Source of the DNA: Leptospiraceae bacterium
GTDB taxonomy: Bacteria > Spirochaetota > Leptospiria > Leptospirales > Leptospiraceae
Direction: 5' to 3'
Length of the DNA: 64,000 nucleotides
Assembly (NCBI GenBank): GCA_024233875.1
Contig: JACKPB010000006.1
Location: 186,001 to 250,000, forward strand
This document shows, in pieces, positions 45,472 to 55,351 of the stretch. The first letter of the stretch is position 1. Each line of letters begins with the position of its first letter. The notes under the pieces are model-generated. The model saw only the letters and a program-made list of their open reading frames with translations. It ran no database searches and had not been told where the DNA came from. Made by a program: the position numbers and the translations under genes.

Positions 45472-46404
45472 ATGAAAGTAGATAATATTTTACAAACTAT
45501 CGGAAATACTCCACATGTTAGGATCAATAGATTATTTCGGGAAGACTTTCAGGTGTATATCAAATTGGAGCGATCCAATCCCGGCGGGAGTATCAAAGAT
45601 CGAATTGCTCTGTCTATGATTGAAGACGCAGAAAAAAAAGGAATTCTAAAAAAAGACAGTGTCATCATTGAACCAACCTCAGGGAATACCGGAGTGGGAT
45701 TGGCAATGGTTGCAGCGGTAAAAGGTTATCCTATTATTTTAGTCATGCCGGAATCAATGTCAATAGAAAGAAGAAGACTCATGAGTGCCTTTGGTGCGAG
45801 TTTTGAGCTCACTCCGAGAGAAAGAGGTATGCCCGGAGCCATTGAAAAAGCGAAACAAATGGTCGCCGAACGCCCGAATGCCTGGATGCCACAACAATTT
45901 GAGAATGAAGCAAATGTTCAAGTTCACATGGAAACAACCGCGAAAGAAATTCTAAACGATTTTCCTGATGGACTGGATTACCTGTTCACAGGAGTCGGAA
46001 CCGGGGGACACATTACCGGTGTGGCACGGGTTTTGAAAGAAAAGTTTCCCAAATTAAAAGTATTTGCAGTAGAACCTGCAGCTTCTCCGGTAATCACAGC
46101 AACTTTGAACAATGATCCTCCCAAACCGGGTCCTCACCCGATTCAGGGAATAGGCGCCGGGTTCATTCCAAAAAATTTGGATGTAAAGGTTTTGGATGGT
46201 GTTGTCGCTATCACAAAAGAAGAAGCTTTTGATTATGCGACCAGAGCAGCTAAGGAAGAGGGAATTTTCCTTGGAATCTCCTCAGGCGCCTCTCTGGCAG
46301 CAGTAGCCAAAAAAGCCGGTGAGATTCCTGCCGGATCGAAGGTATTGACCTTCAATTATGATACCGGGGAGCGCTATCTCTCCGTAGAAGGACTGTTTGG
46401 TTAA
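45472..46404 (+). CDS. cysK: Cysteine synthase (O-acetylserine sulfhydrylase)
   Basis: Makes cysteine from O-acetylserine and sulfide with PLP. The 310 residues fit CysK. The PLP lysine is K42 in NPGGSIKDRIAL, the substrate loop TSGNTGVG is at about 69-76, and the phosphate-binding GVGTGGHITGV lies near 174-184. The late SSGASLAAV block (about 272-280) is also present. An O-acetylserine-dependent cystathionine beta-synthase is an alternative. It has its own promoter-like sequence and possible operator upstream, separated from the two PLP enzymes by 116 bp. It is followed by an inverted repeat. Confidence 0.9.
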   Translation: MKVDNILQTIGNTPHVRINRLFREDFQVYIKLERSNPGGSIKDRIALSMIEDAEKKGILKKDSVIIEPTSGNTGVGLAMVAAVKGYPIILVMPESMSIERRRLMSAFGASFELTPRERGMPGAIEKAKQMVAERPNAWMPQQFENEANVQVHMETTAKEILNDFPDGLDYLFTGVGTGGHITGVARVLKEKFPKLKVFAVEPAASPVITATLNNDPPKPGPHPIQGIGAGFIPKNLDVKVLDGVVAITKEEAFDYATRAAKEEGIFLGISSGASLAAVAKKAGEIPAGSKVLTFNYDTGERYLSVEGLFG

Positions 46405-46412
46405 ACATACAA

Positions 46413-46439
46413 TTTGAGCTCTCTTTTCGGGAGCTCAAA
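46413..46439 (+). terminator. Hairpin after cysK
   Basis: TTTGAGCTC (46413-46421) and GAGCTCAAA (46431-46439) form perfect 9-bp arms with a 9-base loop; there is no long T-run. Probably a terminator, or an mRNA 3'-end hairpin. Confidence 0.55.
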
Positions 46440-46741
46440 ATCTACCTTTAGGCAATTCTTCCTCTAAAAAGATTTTTCATTCCAAAAAAAAATAATTTTT
46501 TGACCGCATTGTCTTTGAGTTATCCTCTGTTCTTAGGTCAATGAGCCTACCTGAAAGCCCTTCTCATTAGAAATCTATTTCCGGAGAAGAACTTCTTTAA
46601 TAAGAAAGATAGTTAATTTTTAGAAGAAATAGACAGATCGGAATCGGATGGTTTGGGGAAAATGTTGCTCATCCGACCAAGTATGTTTAATGATTTTTTT
46701 AAAAAAAACCTAATTATAGGATATAGGTTAAGGATGTAATA
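46440..46741. other. Intergenic region upstream of the cNMP-binding gene
   Basis: About 300 bp, AT-rich, with no supported gene or repeat; presumably holds the promoter of the cyclic-nucleotide-binding protein. Confidence 0.35.
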
Positions 46742-47263
46742 ATGAGCCTAAATGAAATGATCGATGACTTTTCGAATATATCACAGAAGTTTTTAAAGAA
46801 AGATGGAATCGTATTTAGCGAAGGAGATTTCTGTGATGGGAAAATGTACTTTGTTCTGGAAGGTCTATTGGGTATTTATAAGAATAAACCCGGTGGAGAA
46901 AATATGGTTCGCGAGGTCAGTAGCGGAATGTTTTTCGGTGAGATGGGGATGATTGTCTCCGGAAAACGGGCTGCAACAGTTCGTGTCCTCTCCGATAAAT
47001 GCAAGCTCGGAATGATAGACAAGGATATATTTGTAAAATTATGCAATACCCATCCTAATTTTCTATTGGCACTTCTGAGAAATATCATTAAAAACTTTAT
47101 TACAGCGGAAGAGAAGATTCAACACCTGGAAGAACGAATTGTCAATATGGAAAATGGGAAGGTCTATGAGGATACCATCAAATCTGTTTTGGATATTTTG
47201 GACATGGATTCCCCTCATGTTGAAGAGATTAAACCTGAGGACAATCCATTCCATAAAAACTAA
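46742..47263 (+). CDS. Cyclic nucleotide-binding domain protein
   Basis: A 173-residue protein with one cNMP-binding beta-barrel domain (about 17-125). The phosphate-binding cassette is FFGEMGMIVSGKRAATVRV (about 64-82), with the glutamate and the conserved arginine that bind cyclic AMP or GMP in Crp-like proteins. No helix-turn-helix follows; instead a helical C-terminal tail of about 45 residues (AEEKIQHLEERIVNMENG and further) that may form a coiled coil. It is therefore a sensor without DNA-binding domain. The ATG at 46742 follows an AGGATGTAAT ribosome region. Confidence 0.85.
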   Translation: MSLNEMIDDFSNISQKFLKKDGIVFSEGDFCDGKMYFVLEGLLGIYKNKPGGENMVREVSSGMFFGEMGMIVSGKRAATVRVLSDKCKLGMIDKDIFVKLCNTHPNFLLALLRNIIKNFITAEEKIQHLEERIVNMENGKVYEDTIKSVLDILDMDSPHVEEIKPEDNPFHKN

Positions 47264-47270
47264 ATCATTT

Positions 47271-47308
47271 AGTATCAAATGAATCAATTCATGGATTCAT
47301 TTGATACT
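47271..47308. terminator. Bidirectional terminator with 15-bp arms
   Basis: AGTATCAAATGAATC (47271-47285) and its exact complement (47294-47308) enclose 8 bases. It overlaps the last codons of the acyl-CoA dehydrogenase on the minus strand and follows the cNMP-binding gene on the plus strand. Confidence 0.7.
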
Positions 47309-48989
47309 TATCTTTAAGTGAAAGGACCCGATTCCAGTTCTTTTCAAAAACTTCTTTATTTGAGATCGTTCTTCTGATCATTTGTGAGCAATAATTGGCC
47401 TGTTCGGGAGAACTGGAAGGACGTATCCACAATTCTGTACAGTATTTTGAGAAATCTTTTACTAAAAACTCAAAAATGCTATCCAGGAGATCTAAATCCA
47501 GATTTCTATTCTTAGCTTCTTCTAATATAAGCTGACCATAAACTATCCCGGCAAAGAGCTCTCCCAAACCAAGCATAAAATCTACATCCCGACTTTGCTC
47601 TTTGGAAGGTGGATATTTTTCCAAAAGGATTTTAAACATCCTGATCTGTTCTTTGAAAAGATCCAGATTGGGAGTACTGAAAGAATTGTATGCAATCTGA
47701 TAGTCATGAAACTGAATCTTGTTTTGACCCTTGGTAGTTGAACCCTGATTGAAAAGATAAGAATCATTGGATGGTTTCTTTCCACTGGGAACTTCAGAAT
47801 ACTCTTTGGGCTGAAACATAAAATTCTGCATGAAATTTGTGACCAGGAGCATATTGATGTGAGCTGTGCCTTCCAATTTGGGAAGCATTCTTATATCTCT
47901 GGTAGCAGATTCAAAAACTACATCTTTTTCAAACCCTCTGGCAGCAATGACATCCCAAATGAGATCCATGACTTTTTCTCCCTGCATGGTGACTTTCAAC
48001 TTAACCATGGGATTGTAAAGCAGGTATCGTTTGTCTTCAGAAGAAGCAACCTTCATGTAGTCAGCTGCCCGATAAGCAAAGAGTCTCATGGCGACCAGTC
48101 TCGCATAGGCTTCTGTGAATAGTAGTTGGATGTGAGAGAAGTTTGTTACGGGCTGTCCGAAGAGAATTCTATTGGAAGCGTGATTGATAGCTTCGTAGAA
48201 AGAATGTTCGGATAATCCTATACTGGCCGGACCGAGATTGAATTTCGCAAATGCAACTGTTGCAAGGGCAGAATCCCAGGCAGCGCGATTCTCAGAAATG
48301 ATATCTTCTTTCTTGATCGGGTAGTTGTTCAATTCATATTCAGCTACGTATTTTTGGGAATAGACAACGTTTTGTTTCAGTTTGTATTCCGGTTTATCCG
48401 ATTCAACAGCAAAGAAAACAAAATTACCCGTATCGGAATACTTTCCGAAGGTTGAGACGATAGCCGCTTTGTTTCCGTTTCCAATGTAGTACTTGTCTCC
48501 ATTGGCGAGGTATGTATCACCATTTGGAGATAGTTTCATATCACTGGAAATGAGGTCAGCTCCATGTTCTTTTTCGGAGAGTCCGAAAGCAAAGATTCCA
48601 CCGGCTTCGAGAGCTTCTGCCGTTCTTTTTTTTATCGCGGGATTCTGACTCATCCATAGAGGACCCAATCCCAAAATACTTACCTGCCAGGTATACCAGA
48701 AGGAAAGACCATAAAAACCTAAGATTTCAGAAAATACTGTATTACGATATGTATCCCATCTTTTCTCCGGATGATTGTCCCCGTTTTCAGAAGGAGTCAG
48801 AAGGGTAGCAAATACTTTTTCTTTTTTTAAAAATTGAATAAAATCATCGTACCATACTGCCTCATGATCTTCTTGCTTTAATTTAGCTTTTCCTTTGGAT
48901 TCAAAAAAAGCTATCGTCTTTTTCATGATCTCGCGGGATCGCTCATCCAATTCTGAAAATGTTTCATTCTTGGGATGCAAAATTTCCAT
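47289..48989 (-). CDS. Acyl-CoA dehydrogenase
   Basis: A 566-residue FAD-dependent acyl-CoA dehydrogenase-like enzyme, longer than the classical 380-residue type. The FAD/substrate blocks are recognisable: FAFGLSEKEHGADLISSDMKL (about 133-153), YYIGNGNKAAIVSTFG (about 167-182), and ASNRILFGQPVTNFSHIQLLFTEA (about 270-293). A late block is VIAARGFEKD near 346-355 with PKLEGTAHINMLLVTNF following. The C-terminal 150 residues are an additional helical extension, as in some long fatty acid dehydrogenases. Chain length or substrate is not predictable. It stands alone, with a long 5' region of about 1 kb. Confidence 0.88.
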   Translation of the reverse strand: MEILHPKNETFSELDERSREIMKKTIAFFESKGKAKLKQEDHEAVWYDDFIQFLKKEKVFATLLTPSENGDNHPEKRWDTYRNTVFSEILGFYGLSFWYTWQVSILGLGPLWMSQNPAIKKRTAEALEAGGIFAFGLSEKEHGADLISSDMKLSPNGDTYLANGDKYYIGNGNKAAIVSTFGKYSDTGNFVFFAVESDKPEYKLKQNVVYSQKYVAEYELNNYPIKKEDIISENRAAWDSALATVAFAKFNLGPASIGLSEHSFYEAINHASNRILFGQPVTNFSHIQLLFTEAYARLVAMRLFAYRAADYMKVASSEDKRYLLYNPMVKLKVTMQGEKVMDLIWDVIAARGFEKDVVFESATRDIRMLPKLEGTAHINMLLVTNFMQNFMFQPKEYSEVPSGKKPSNDSYLFNQGSTTKGQNKIQFHDYQIAYNSFSTPNLDLFKEQIRMFKILLEKYPPSKEQSRDVDFMLGLGELFAGIVYGQLILEEAKNRNLDLDLLDSIFEFLVKDFSKYCTELWIRPSSSPEQANYCSQMIRRTISNKEVFEKNWNRVLSLKDKYQMNP

Positions 48990-50033
48990 TCCTACTTCTC
49001 CTGGGTATTGAATTCAAAAGCAAAATTTTATCTAGATTACTTTCTTTCCATTTTTTTATCCGAATCCAAAGAGGCAATCGATTTGCACACTCAATTCCCG
49101 GGAGTATCGAAAACATTTCTCTATGTCAAACCATGTTAATTATTCCATTCTTTTTTCCGGAGGCCCGAATCTGAATGGGGGAATGTCTTCTTATTTTTCA
49201 TTAGAAAGTTTTTATGAGTTCTAAATTAGATTCTTTGGATATTCCTGAAATTTTCAAAACTTTTTACATTTTTTTATTCACCTTAGGCTCTTCATGAGAA
49301 AGGTGAGTTAAATAAGAACTGAAGTATTCGATTGAAATCGCTTAAATCAAAAACATACTTTAATCATAGAATTTTGATTAGAGTGAGTTTTGGGTAAAAT
49401 AAATGATTTAGAATAATCTAATGAATCGATATTTAAAGGGTATAAGGAGTGTGTTCCCAAAATTCCATTAGGCTTTTAATATAAAACCATCTCCGGAGGA
49501 AAGCAGAAGGATCAACCCATTTTGAGTTTACTAGTGTATCTCTTCCTAAGGGAGATAGTCATTCTCTAGCCGGAATTTCCTTGAATGCACAAGTAGTATT
49601 GAAATGATTCTATACCTGTTCTCAGAAATAATCGCATTTTTCTGTTTACGGTTTGTAGCCAGTTTATTGTTGAGTGAATATTGAATGCTCTCATCTTTTT
49701 GAATAGAATTCGGCTCAGGAATGGAAATGAATCCTTTAGATAGCTCTAGAAATTGTATGAATTCAGTTTTGAATTCCGGGGAGAACGATCGGACGTAAAT
49801 AATAGTAGGTTTTTGTCAGATTGAACGTCTCTGATTTCAATTTGAGAAAGAGAGCCCAATTTCCAAATTGATTGAAAAGCAATAAAAACACTAAATTGCC
49901 GACTCTACTAAAAAGAAAAACACCCCTGATTCTTCCTGAAAAAAGCAATTGACCGAATCTCTACTCATACTGAAAATAAATTCGAAATCACTTACCAGAT
50001 CCCCTGATAAAGGATAAACAATTAGGATCAAAT
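48990..50033. other. Long intergenic region between acyl-CoA dehydrogenase and trpB2
   Basis: About 1 kb without a supported gene. It contains one inverted R1 copy (49611-49708). The rest is AT-rich with stops in all frames. A weak TTGACC promoter-like site lies near 49949, upstream of the trpB2 gene. Confidence 0.5.
49611..49708 (-). repeat. R1 dispersed repeat, copy G (inverted)
   Basis: Reverse copy; core CGGTTTGTAGCCAGTTTATTG. The ends are diverged (CTATACCTGTTCTCAGA at one end). Confidence 0.7.
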
Positions 50034-51398
50034 ATGAATAAAATACTTTTAGAAGAGAATGAAATTCCACGTCACTGGTACAACATCCAGGCTGACATGC
50101 CCAATCGCCCACTTCCCCCCCTACATCCGGGAACCAAACAACCCATAGGGCCCGAAGACTTAGCTCCTATATTTCCCATGGGACTCATCAAGCAGGAGGT
50201 ATCCACCGAGCAATTTATCGAAATTCCGGATGAAGTGAGAGATATCTATAAGCTCTGGAGACCCACACCTATGTATCGTGCCCATAGATTGGAAAAACTC
50301 CTGGATACACCCGCGAAAATATATTATAAATATGAGGGAGTGAGTCCTAGTGGTTCACACAAAACCAATACGGCAGTTGCTCAGGCTTATTACAATAAGC
50401 AGGAAGGTGTAAAGAAAATCACTACTGAAACAGGTGCGGGACAATGGGGAACAGCTCTCAGTATAGCCTGTAATATGTTTGATATCGAATGTGAAGTGTA
50501 TATGGTGAGAATTAGCTTTGATCAAAAACCATATAGAAAAGCAATCATGAATTCATTCAATGGAAAAGTTTACGCATCTCCCTCCGACCGAACTAAAGCG
50601 GGCAGGGATATTTTGGCTCAGGACCCCAATACTTCCGGAAGTCTCGGAATAGCCATATCGGAAGCGATAGAAATGGCTGTTCAGGATGAACATACCAAAT
50701 ACGCTCTGGGTTCTGTTCTGAATCATGTGTTGATGCATCAAACAATTATTGGAGAAGAAAGTCTTCTTCAGATGGAAAAAGCAGGAGACTTTCCCGACAT
50801 CGTTATCGCTCCACTCGGTGGTGGTTCTAACTTTGCAGGGATTTCATTTCCTTTTCTACGTCACAATCTGAAAGATGGGAAAAAAGTGAGATGCATAGCT
50901 GTGGAACCGGCTTCCTGTCCCAAGCTGACCAAGGGCGAATTTAGATATGATTTTGGTGATACTGCAGGCTACACTCCACTCCTACCCATGTACACTCTCG
51001 GACACAATTTCCGTCCGGCAGCGATACATGCGGGCGGGCTGAGGTATCACGGAGCAAGTGTTCTCTGTTCTCAATTGCTGCGCGATGGATTAATCGAAGC
51101 CAATGCCATTCAGCAATTGGAATGTTTTGAAGCTGGAATTACCTTTGCCAGAACAGAAGGTATCATGCCGGCTCCTGAGGCAACCCACGGTATAGCTCAG
51201 GCGATTCGGGAAGCGAATATAGCAAAGGAAGAAGGGAAGTCCAAGACTATTCTCTTCAATCTCTGCGGTCATGGTCATCTGGATATGCAGGCATATCAGG
51301 ATTATTTTGATGGCAAACTGAAAGATCATTACCTCACAGAAGAAGACTTAAAGTCGGGTATCAAAGAATTGTCCGATTATCCTGCTATACCCAATTGA
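50034..51398 (+). CDS. TrpB2-type tryptophan synthase beta-like protein
   Basis: A 454-residue PLP-dependent enzyme of the TrpB2 branch, which can make tryptophan from indole and serine without an alpha subunit. The extended N-terminus (about 90 residues, HWYNIQADMPNRPLPPLHPG) is typical of TrpB2. The PLP lysine is K110 in SPSGSHKTNTA, followed by ETGAGQWGTALS (about 127-138), APLGGGSNFAG (about 258-268) and the late HAGGLRYHG block. No trpA gene is present nearby. The ATG has AGGATC upstream. It ends with a strong terminator. Confidence 0.92.
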   Translation: MNKILLEENEIPRHWYNIQADMPNRPLPPLHPGTKQPIGPEDLAPIFPMGLIKQEVSTEQFIEIPDEVRDIYKLWRPTPMYRAHRLEKLLDTPAKIYYKYEGVSPSGSHKTNTAVAQAYYNKQEGVKKITTETGAGQWGTALSIACNMFDIECEVYMVRISFDQKPYRKAIMNSFNGKVYASPSDRTKAGRDILAQDPNTSGSLGIAISEAIEMAVQDEHTKYALGSVLNHVLMHQTIIGEESLLQMEKAGDFPDIVIAPLGGGSNFAGISFPFLRHNLKDGKKVRCIAVEPASCPKLTKGEFRYDFGDTAGYTPLLPMYTLGHNFRPAAIHAGGLRYHGASVLCSQLLRDGLIEANAIQQLECFEAGITFARTEGIMPAPEATHGIAQAIREANIAKEEGKSKTILFNLCGHGHLDMQAYQDYFDGKLKDHYLTEEDLKSGIKELSDYPAIPN

Positions 51399-51405
51399 AA
51401 TTCAA

Positions 51406-51439
51406 AAAACTGTCCGATCTGAACAATCGGGCAGTTTTT
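51406..51439 (+). terminator. Rho-independent terminator after trpB2
   Basis: AAAACTGTCCGA (51406-51417) pairs with TCGGGCAGTTTT (51427-51438; one G-U pair) with a 9-base loop, then T-run. Typical terminator on the plus strand. Confidence 0.85.
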
Positions 51440-51460
51440 CCTAGCTCTGATTATCTAATT

Positions 51461-54400
51461 TCAATAGGGAAGCCATTTCTTAAAAATCAATTCTATCGTT
51501 TCCTGAACTACCGGTTTGGTAGCAAAGTCATTCATTCCGATATCCAAACACTTCTCCCTTTCATCATTCAAAGCGCCGGCTGTTAGAGCTATAATTGGAA
51601 TTTTTCGACCGATTTCTGATTCTAATGCCCGAATTTTTTGTGTTGCTTCATATCCATTCATTACCGGCATTTGGATATCCATAAAAATAAAATCTATAGG
51701 TTCTCTCTGAAACAATTCAACTCCGATCTGTCCATTTTCGGCTTCAAGAACTCTGGCATTCGGAACTAATTTTTTTATAAAAAGTTTTAGTAATTTGAAG
51801 TTGATCGTGTTGTCTTCAGTAACCAAAATAGTAAGGGAATTGGGATTACTGTACTTATCTTTTGGATTATTGAGGTGTGATGGGGTAAGTTGATTGGATT
51901 TCCTGTGTAGAGAATAGTTTAAATGCTTAAGGAGATGACTTGTTTTTATAGGTTTTAGAGCTCTGAATAAAATTTGTTCTTTTTTGACATTTTTAAAAAA
52001 ATCAAGATCTTTAATAGATTGAAATATCAAACCAAAAGGAATGTTCTTTAGCTCGGAGATTGAGGATATTTCCATAAACAATTTATAAGATTCATCAAAG
52101 GGTAGATGGAAATCGTAAATGACAAGATCCGGATTGACCTCCCGGATGAAATTCCTATCGGGATTCAGATCTGAATCATAGATTGCTTGAGTTTGGAAGG
52201 AATCCAAAATATTCATTAGTACATCTTTTAAAGTTGAATTTCTGGATAGAATTAGAATCTTCTTATAAAGTGATGGGTGAGTCTGAAGCTCAGATGCTCT
52301 GGAATACTGCAAATTGAGATCAAAGAAAAATTTTGAACCCACTCCTACTTCACTTTCTAATTGTAAGTCTGAATCCATTTTTTCCAGAAGGGCTTTGGAA
52401 ATTGTAAGTCCCAATCCTGTTCCACCGAATTGACGGGTAGTCGAGGAATCTGCCTGCATAAAAGATTCAAATACTTTACTTTTTTGGTTCTCTGAAATTC
52501 CGATACCTGTATCACGAACAGAGAATCTAAAGTTGCCTTTTTCCGATGAATTAGGAATAGGGTTGAATTCTACTCTGAGTTCTATCTCTCCGTATTCGGT
52601 GAATTTGATTGCATTCCCCAGAAGATTCACAAGAATTTGACGGAGTCTTAAGGAATCGATCATTATGTACTCGGGAAGATTTTTGGGAATGTTAAGATAG
52701 AGATCTATTTGTTTTTCAAGAGATTTAAATTTTATAATATCAATTACTTCTTCCAGAAACTGCAATAAAGCTATTCGTTCCATATAAAACTCAAGTTTTC
52801 CTGATTCTATTTTAGAAATATCCAAAACATCATTGATTAGATTTAAAAGAGAATTTGCGGAGTTATGTATGATTTCCATATATTGCAATTGATTGGAATC
52901 CATGTCTGTCTTCATTAGAATATCTGAAAATCCAATGATCCCATTCAGGGGAGTTCTGATTTCATGACTCATATTAGCTAAAAATTCGCTTTTGAAATGA
53001 TTGGCTTTTTCTGCTTCCTCTTTGGCAATTTTTAATTTTCGCTCAATTAAAATACGTTCGGTGACATCCTGCACCGTTCCTCTTGATAAAATTGGGTTGT
53101 TTGATGAATCGTAAATTGTTTCGCATCTTTCATTGACATACAATAAGTCACCCTGAGAGTTAAAAATCCTATGGATAATGTCATACGGAGTTTTTGTAAC
53201 AAGGGAATTTGTGTATGATGAATCTACTAAATCCCTATCATCAGGATGGATCATTTTTAAAAATAAATCATAATTGGCTTCTGTTTCATTAGGATCGAGT
53301 CCGAATAGATTGTAAATCTCTTTCGACCACAATAGAGAGCCGGTGGTTAAGTCCAATTCCCAGTTCCCAATTTTTGCCAGTCGTTGAGCTTCCTGAAGAC
53401 TGATTCTGTTTTTTTCTATCAGTTCCATTGATTGTTTTTTTTCGCTTATGTCCAGAATCAATTGGATGATTTGATAAACCTTCCCGGTGATGTCGGAAAT
53501 TGGATTGAGTGTACATTCAATCCAAATCGATCTATCTTGAATTTTGAACTCTTCTTCAAAAACAGTTCCAACTCCACTCAGGCAGGTATTGTATTTTTCT
53601 ATCCAATTTTTAGAAATTTCAGAACTCAGGATTTCCTTGGGATTTGCATCAGAGTCATTAGAAAATTCTAAACCGAGAATCTCTTCTGCTAATTTATTCC
53701 ATCTAATAAATTTAAATTCACCCGAGTCACAGATGGAAATAGAAATAATTCCTATCGGTGCTCTATTGTAAATTGTTTGCAGAAATGCTTCCTTGCTGCT
53801 CAATTCAATATTTTTTGCTATCAATTCCTGTTCTGATATTTTTTTCTCATGAATATTTTTGCATACACCCATGATATCTATTTTTCCATCCGATTCATTC
53901 AATATCGGTGATACTGAAAGTTCAAACCACAAAAGAGATCTATCTAATGTGATGAATTGAATTTCAATTTGTTTGTATATATTTTTTAAATATTCTCTCT
54001 TGTTTAATTGAGGCAATTGATCGAGGAGATTCTTTAGCGATTTTGCTGAATCAGGAGTCATGATTTCGAATAAGGAATTCACATCACTGGTTTGGTAACC
54101 AAGCACATTATAAATCGATGGACTTATGTACTTGATTGTTTCTAAATCATTATCCATTACCCAGATGATATCAGCTGTATTTTCGGATATCAATTTGTAA
54201 CGGTTTTCATTTTCTATGATTTGAAGTTCTGCCTTCTTTAGCTTGGATATATCCCTGGATATAGAATACATTCCTACCCGTTTAGAAGTCTCTTTGTCAT
54301 ACAAATTCCAAGAATTAGATATCATCCATTTCTGATTTCCTGATTTGTCTCTATAAGCGTTGAGTCTATCATTTTTAGTTAATTCCGATTTCAGAAAAGA

Positions 54401-55351
54401 AGATTCATTTTCGGATATGAACTTTAGATTTTCCGGAATAATAATTTCATTGTCTTTCTTTCCTATCAGGTCCTTCCAGGATTTTTGATTCAAGCTAATA
54501 GCATACTTTTGACTACAGAATCTGTACTTACCATTTTCATCTTTAAAATAAATCAAATCATTTGTATTTTCTAGGAAAGTTGTAAAATCGAGAGAAAGTT
54601 CCTTCAATTCTTCTTCATATTTTATTCTTTCTGTGATATCATGTATGACAGAGAACAATACCTTTTGTTGATTCATTTCAATAGGAGATGAATGAACTTC
54701 TACCAAACGTATTGAGTTATCTTTCAATTTGTGAGGAAATACAAAGTAGTTTCTTTTTTCAATAAGAGCATTCTCCATCTCTATCTTTATACTTTCCGGT
54801 GAAAGAATGTTTATTTTATTTATTGGTAAATCAATCAATTCTTTAAAATTATATCCATAAAAATCAATGGCAGAATCATTTGCATACAATATCTTACCTG
54901 AGGTTGGCTCGATGAGTAACATGATTGCACTGTGGTGGTTGAAAAGGATTTCAAACTTATCAGTATTTTCTGAACTGCTAAATAGATCGGGAGGAGAATC
55001 AATATCTCTAATGCAGGTAGATGTGAAACCTGCAAATACATTTTCAGAATCATATAAAGGAGAAATATGATTACGGGTGAGCTTGGAAACTCCATCCTTT
55101 AGAATATGCAGGTTTACTGTTAAACTAGACTTTTGGTTAAATATTGACGTTAGAGTTTCAAGGAAGTTCGTACCCTGCTCGGGGCTAAGAAGTTCTGCAA
55201 ACTCTTCAGGTGTTATTTTTTCTTTTTCTGATTGGATGAAATTACGGAACATTTGATTTCCGTAAATAAATTCATTCTTTTCATCTAAAACCCATATGGG
55301 TAGGGTGTGTTTCTCGATGATCGTCAAATAGTGTTTTAAAAATGGTCCCAT
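51461..55351 (-). CDS. Multi-PAS hybrid sensor histidine kinase
   Basis: A 1296-residue cytoplasmic sensor kinase with no transmembrane segment. Six PAS-like domains lie in the first 770 residues (about 1-120, 130-250, 255-375, 385-505, 515-640 and 650-770). Then come HisKA with the phospho-histidine in NMSHEIRTPLNG (about 800), HATPase (DTGIGISE, FGGTGLGLTI), a degenerate receiver (about 1050-1170, with YDFHLP but without the acidic pair) and a canonical receiver (about 1180-1296, VTEDNTINFKLLK, FMDIQMPVMNGYEAT). Different PAS domains may read several redox, light or ligand signals; none is certain. The start is at the first ATG and the N-terminus matches PAS. Confidence 0.88.
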   Translation of the reverse strand: MGPFLKHYLTIIEKHTLPIWVLDEKNEFIYGNQMFRNFIQSEKEKITPEEFAELLSPEQGTNFLETLTSIFNQKSSLTVNLHILKDGVSKLTRNHISPLYDSENVFAGFTSTCIRDIDSPPDLFSSSENTDKFEILFNHHSAIMLLIEPTSGKILYANDSAIDFYGYNFKELIDLPINKINILSPESIKIEMENALIEKRNYFVFPHKLKDNSIRLVEVHSSPIEMNQQKVLFSVIHDITERIKYEEELKELSLDFTTFLENTNDLIYFKDENGKYRFCSQKYAISLNQKSWKDLIGKKDNEIIIPENLKFISENESSFLKSELTKNDRLNAYRDKSGNQKWMISNSWNLYDKETSKRVGMYSISRDISKLKKAELQIIENENRYKLISENTADIIWVMDNDLETIKYISPSIYNVLGYQTSDVNSLFEIMTPDSAKSLKNLLDQLPQLNKREYLKNIYKQIEIQFITLDRSLLWFELSVSPILNESDGKIDIMGVCKNIHEKKISEQELIAKNIELSSKEAFLQTIYNRAPIGIISISICDSGEFKFIRWNKLAEEILGLEFSNDSDANPKEILSSEISKNWIEKYNTCLSGVGTVFEEEFKIQDRSIWIECTLNPISDITGKVYQIIQLILDISEKKQSMELIEKNRISLQEAQRLAKIGNWELDLTTGSLLWSKEIYNLFGLDPNETEANYDLFLKMIHPDDRDLVDSSYTNSLVTKTPYDIIHRIFNSQGDLLYVNERCETIYDSSNNPILSRGTVQDVTERILIERKLKIAKEEAEKANHFKSEFLANMSHEIRTPLNGIIGFSDILMKTDMDSNQLQYMEIIHNSANSLLNLINDVLDISKIESGKLEFYMERIALLQFLEEVIDIIKFKSLEKQIDLYLNIPKNLPEYIMIDSLRLRQILVNLLGNAIKFTEYGEIELRVEFNPIPNSSEKGNFRFSVRDTGIGISENQKSKVFESFMQADSSTTRQFGGTGLGLTISKALLEKMDSDLQLESEVGVGSKFFFDLNLQYSRASELQTHPSLYKKILILSRNSTLKDVLMNILDSFQTQAIYDSDLNPDRNFIREVNPDLVIYDFHLPFDESYKLFMEISSISELKNIPFGLIFQSIKDLDFFKNVKKEQILFRALKPIKTSHLLKHLNYSLHRKSNQLTPSHLNNPKDKYSNPNSLTILVTEDNTINFKLLKLFIKKLVPNARVLEAENGQIGVELFQREPIDFIFMDIQMPVMNGYEATQKIRALESEIGRKIPIIALTAGALNDEREKCLDIGMNDFATKPVVQETIELIFKKWLPY

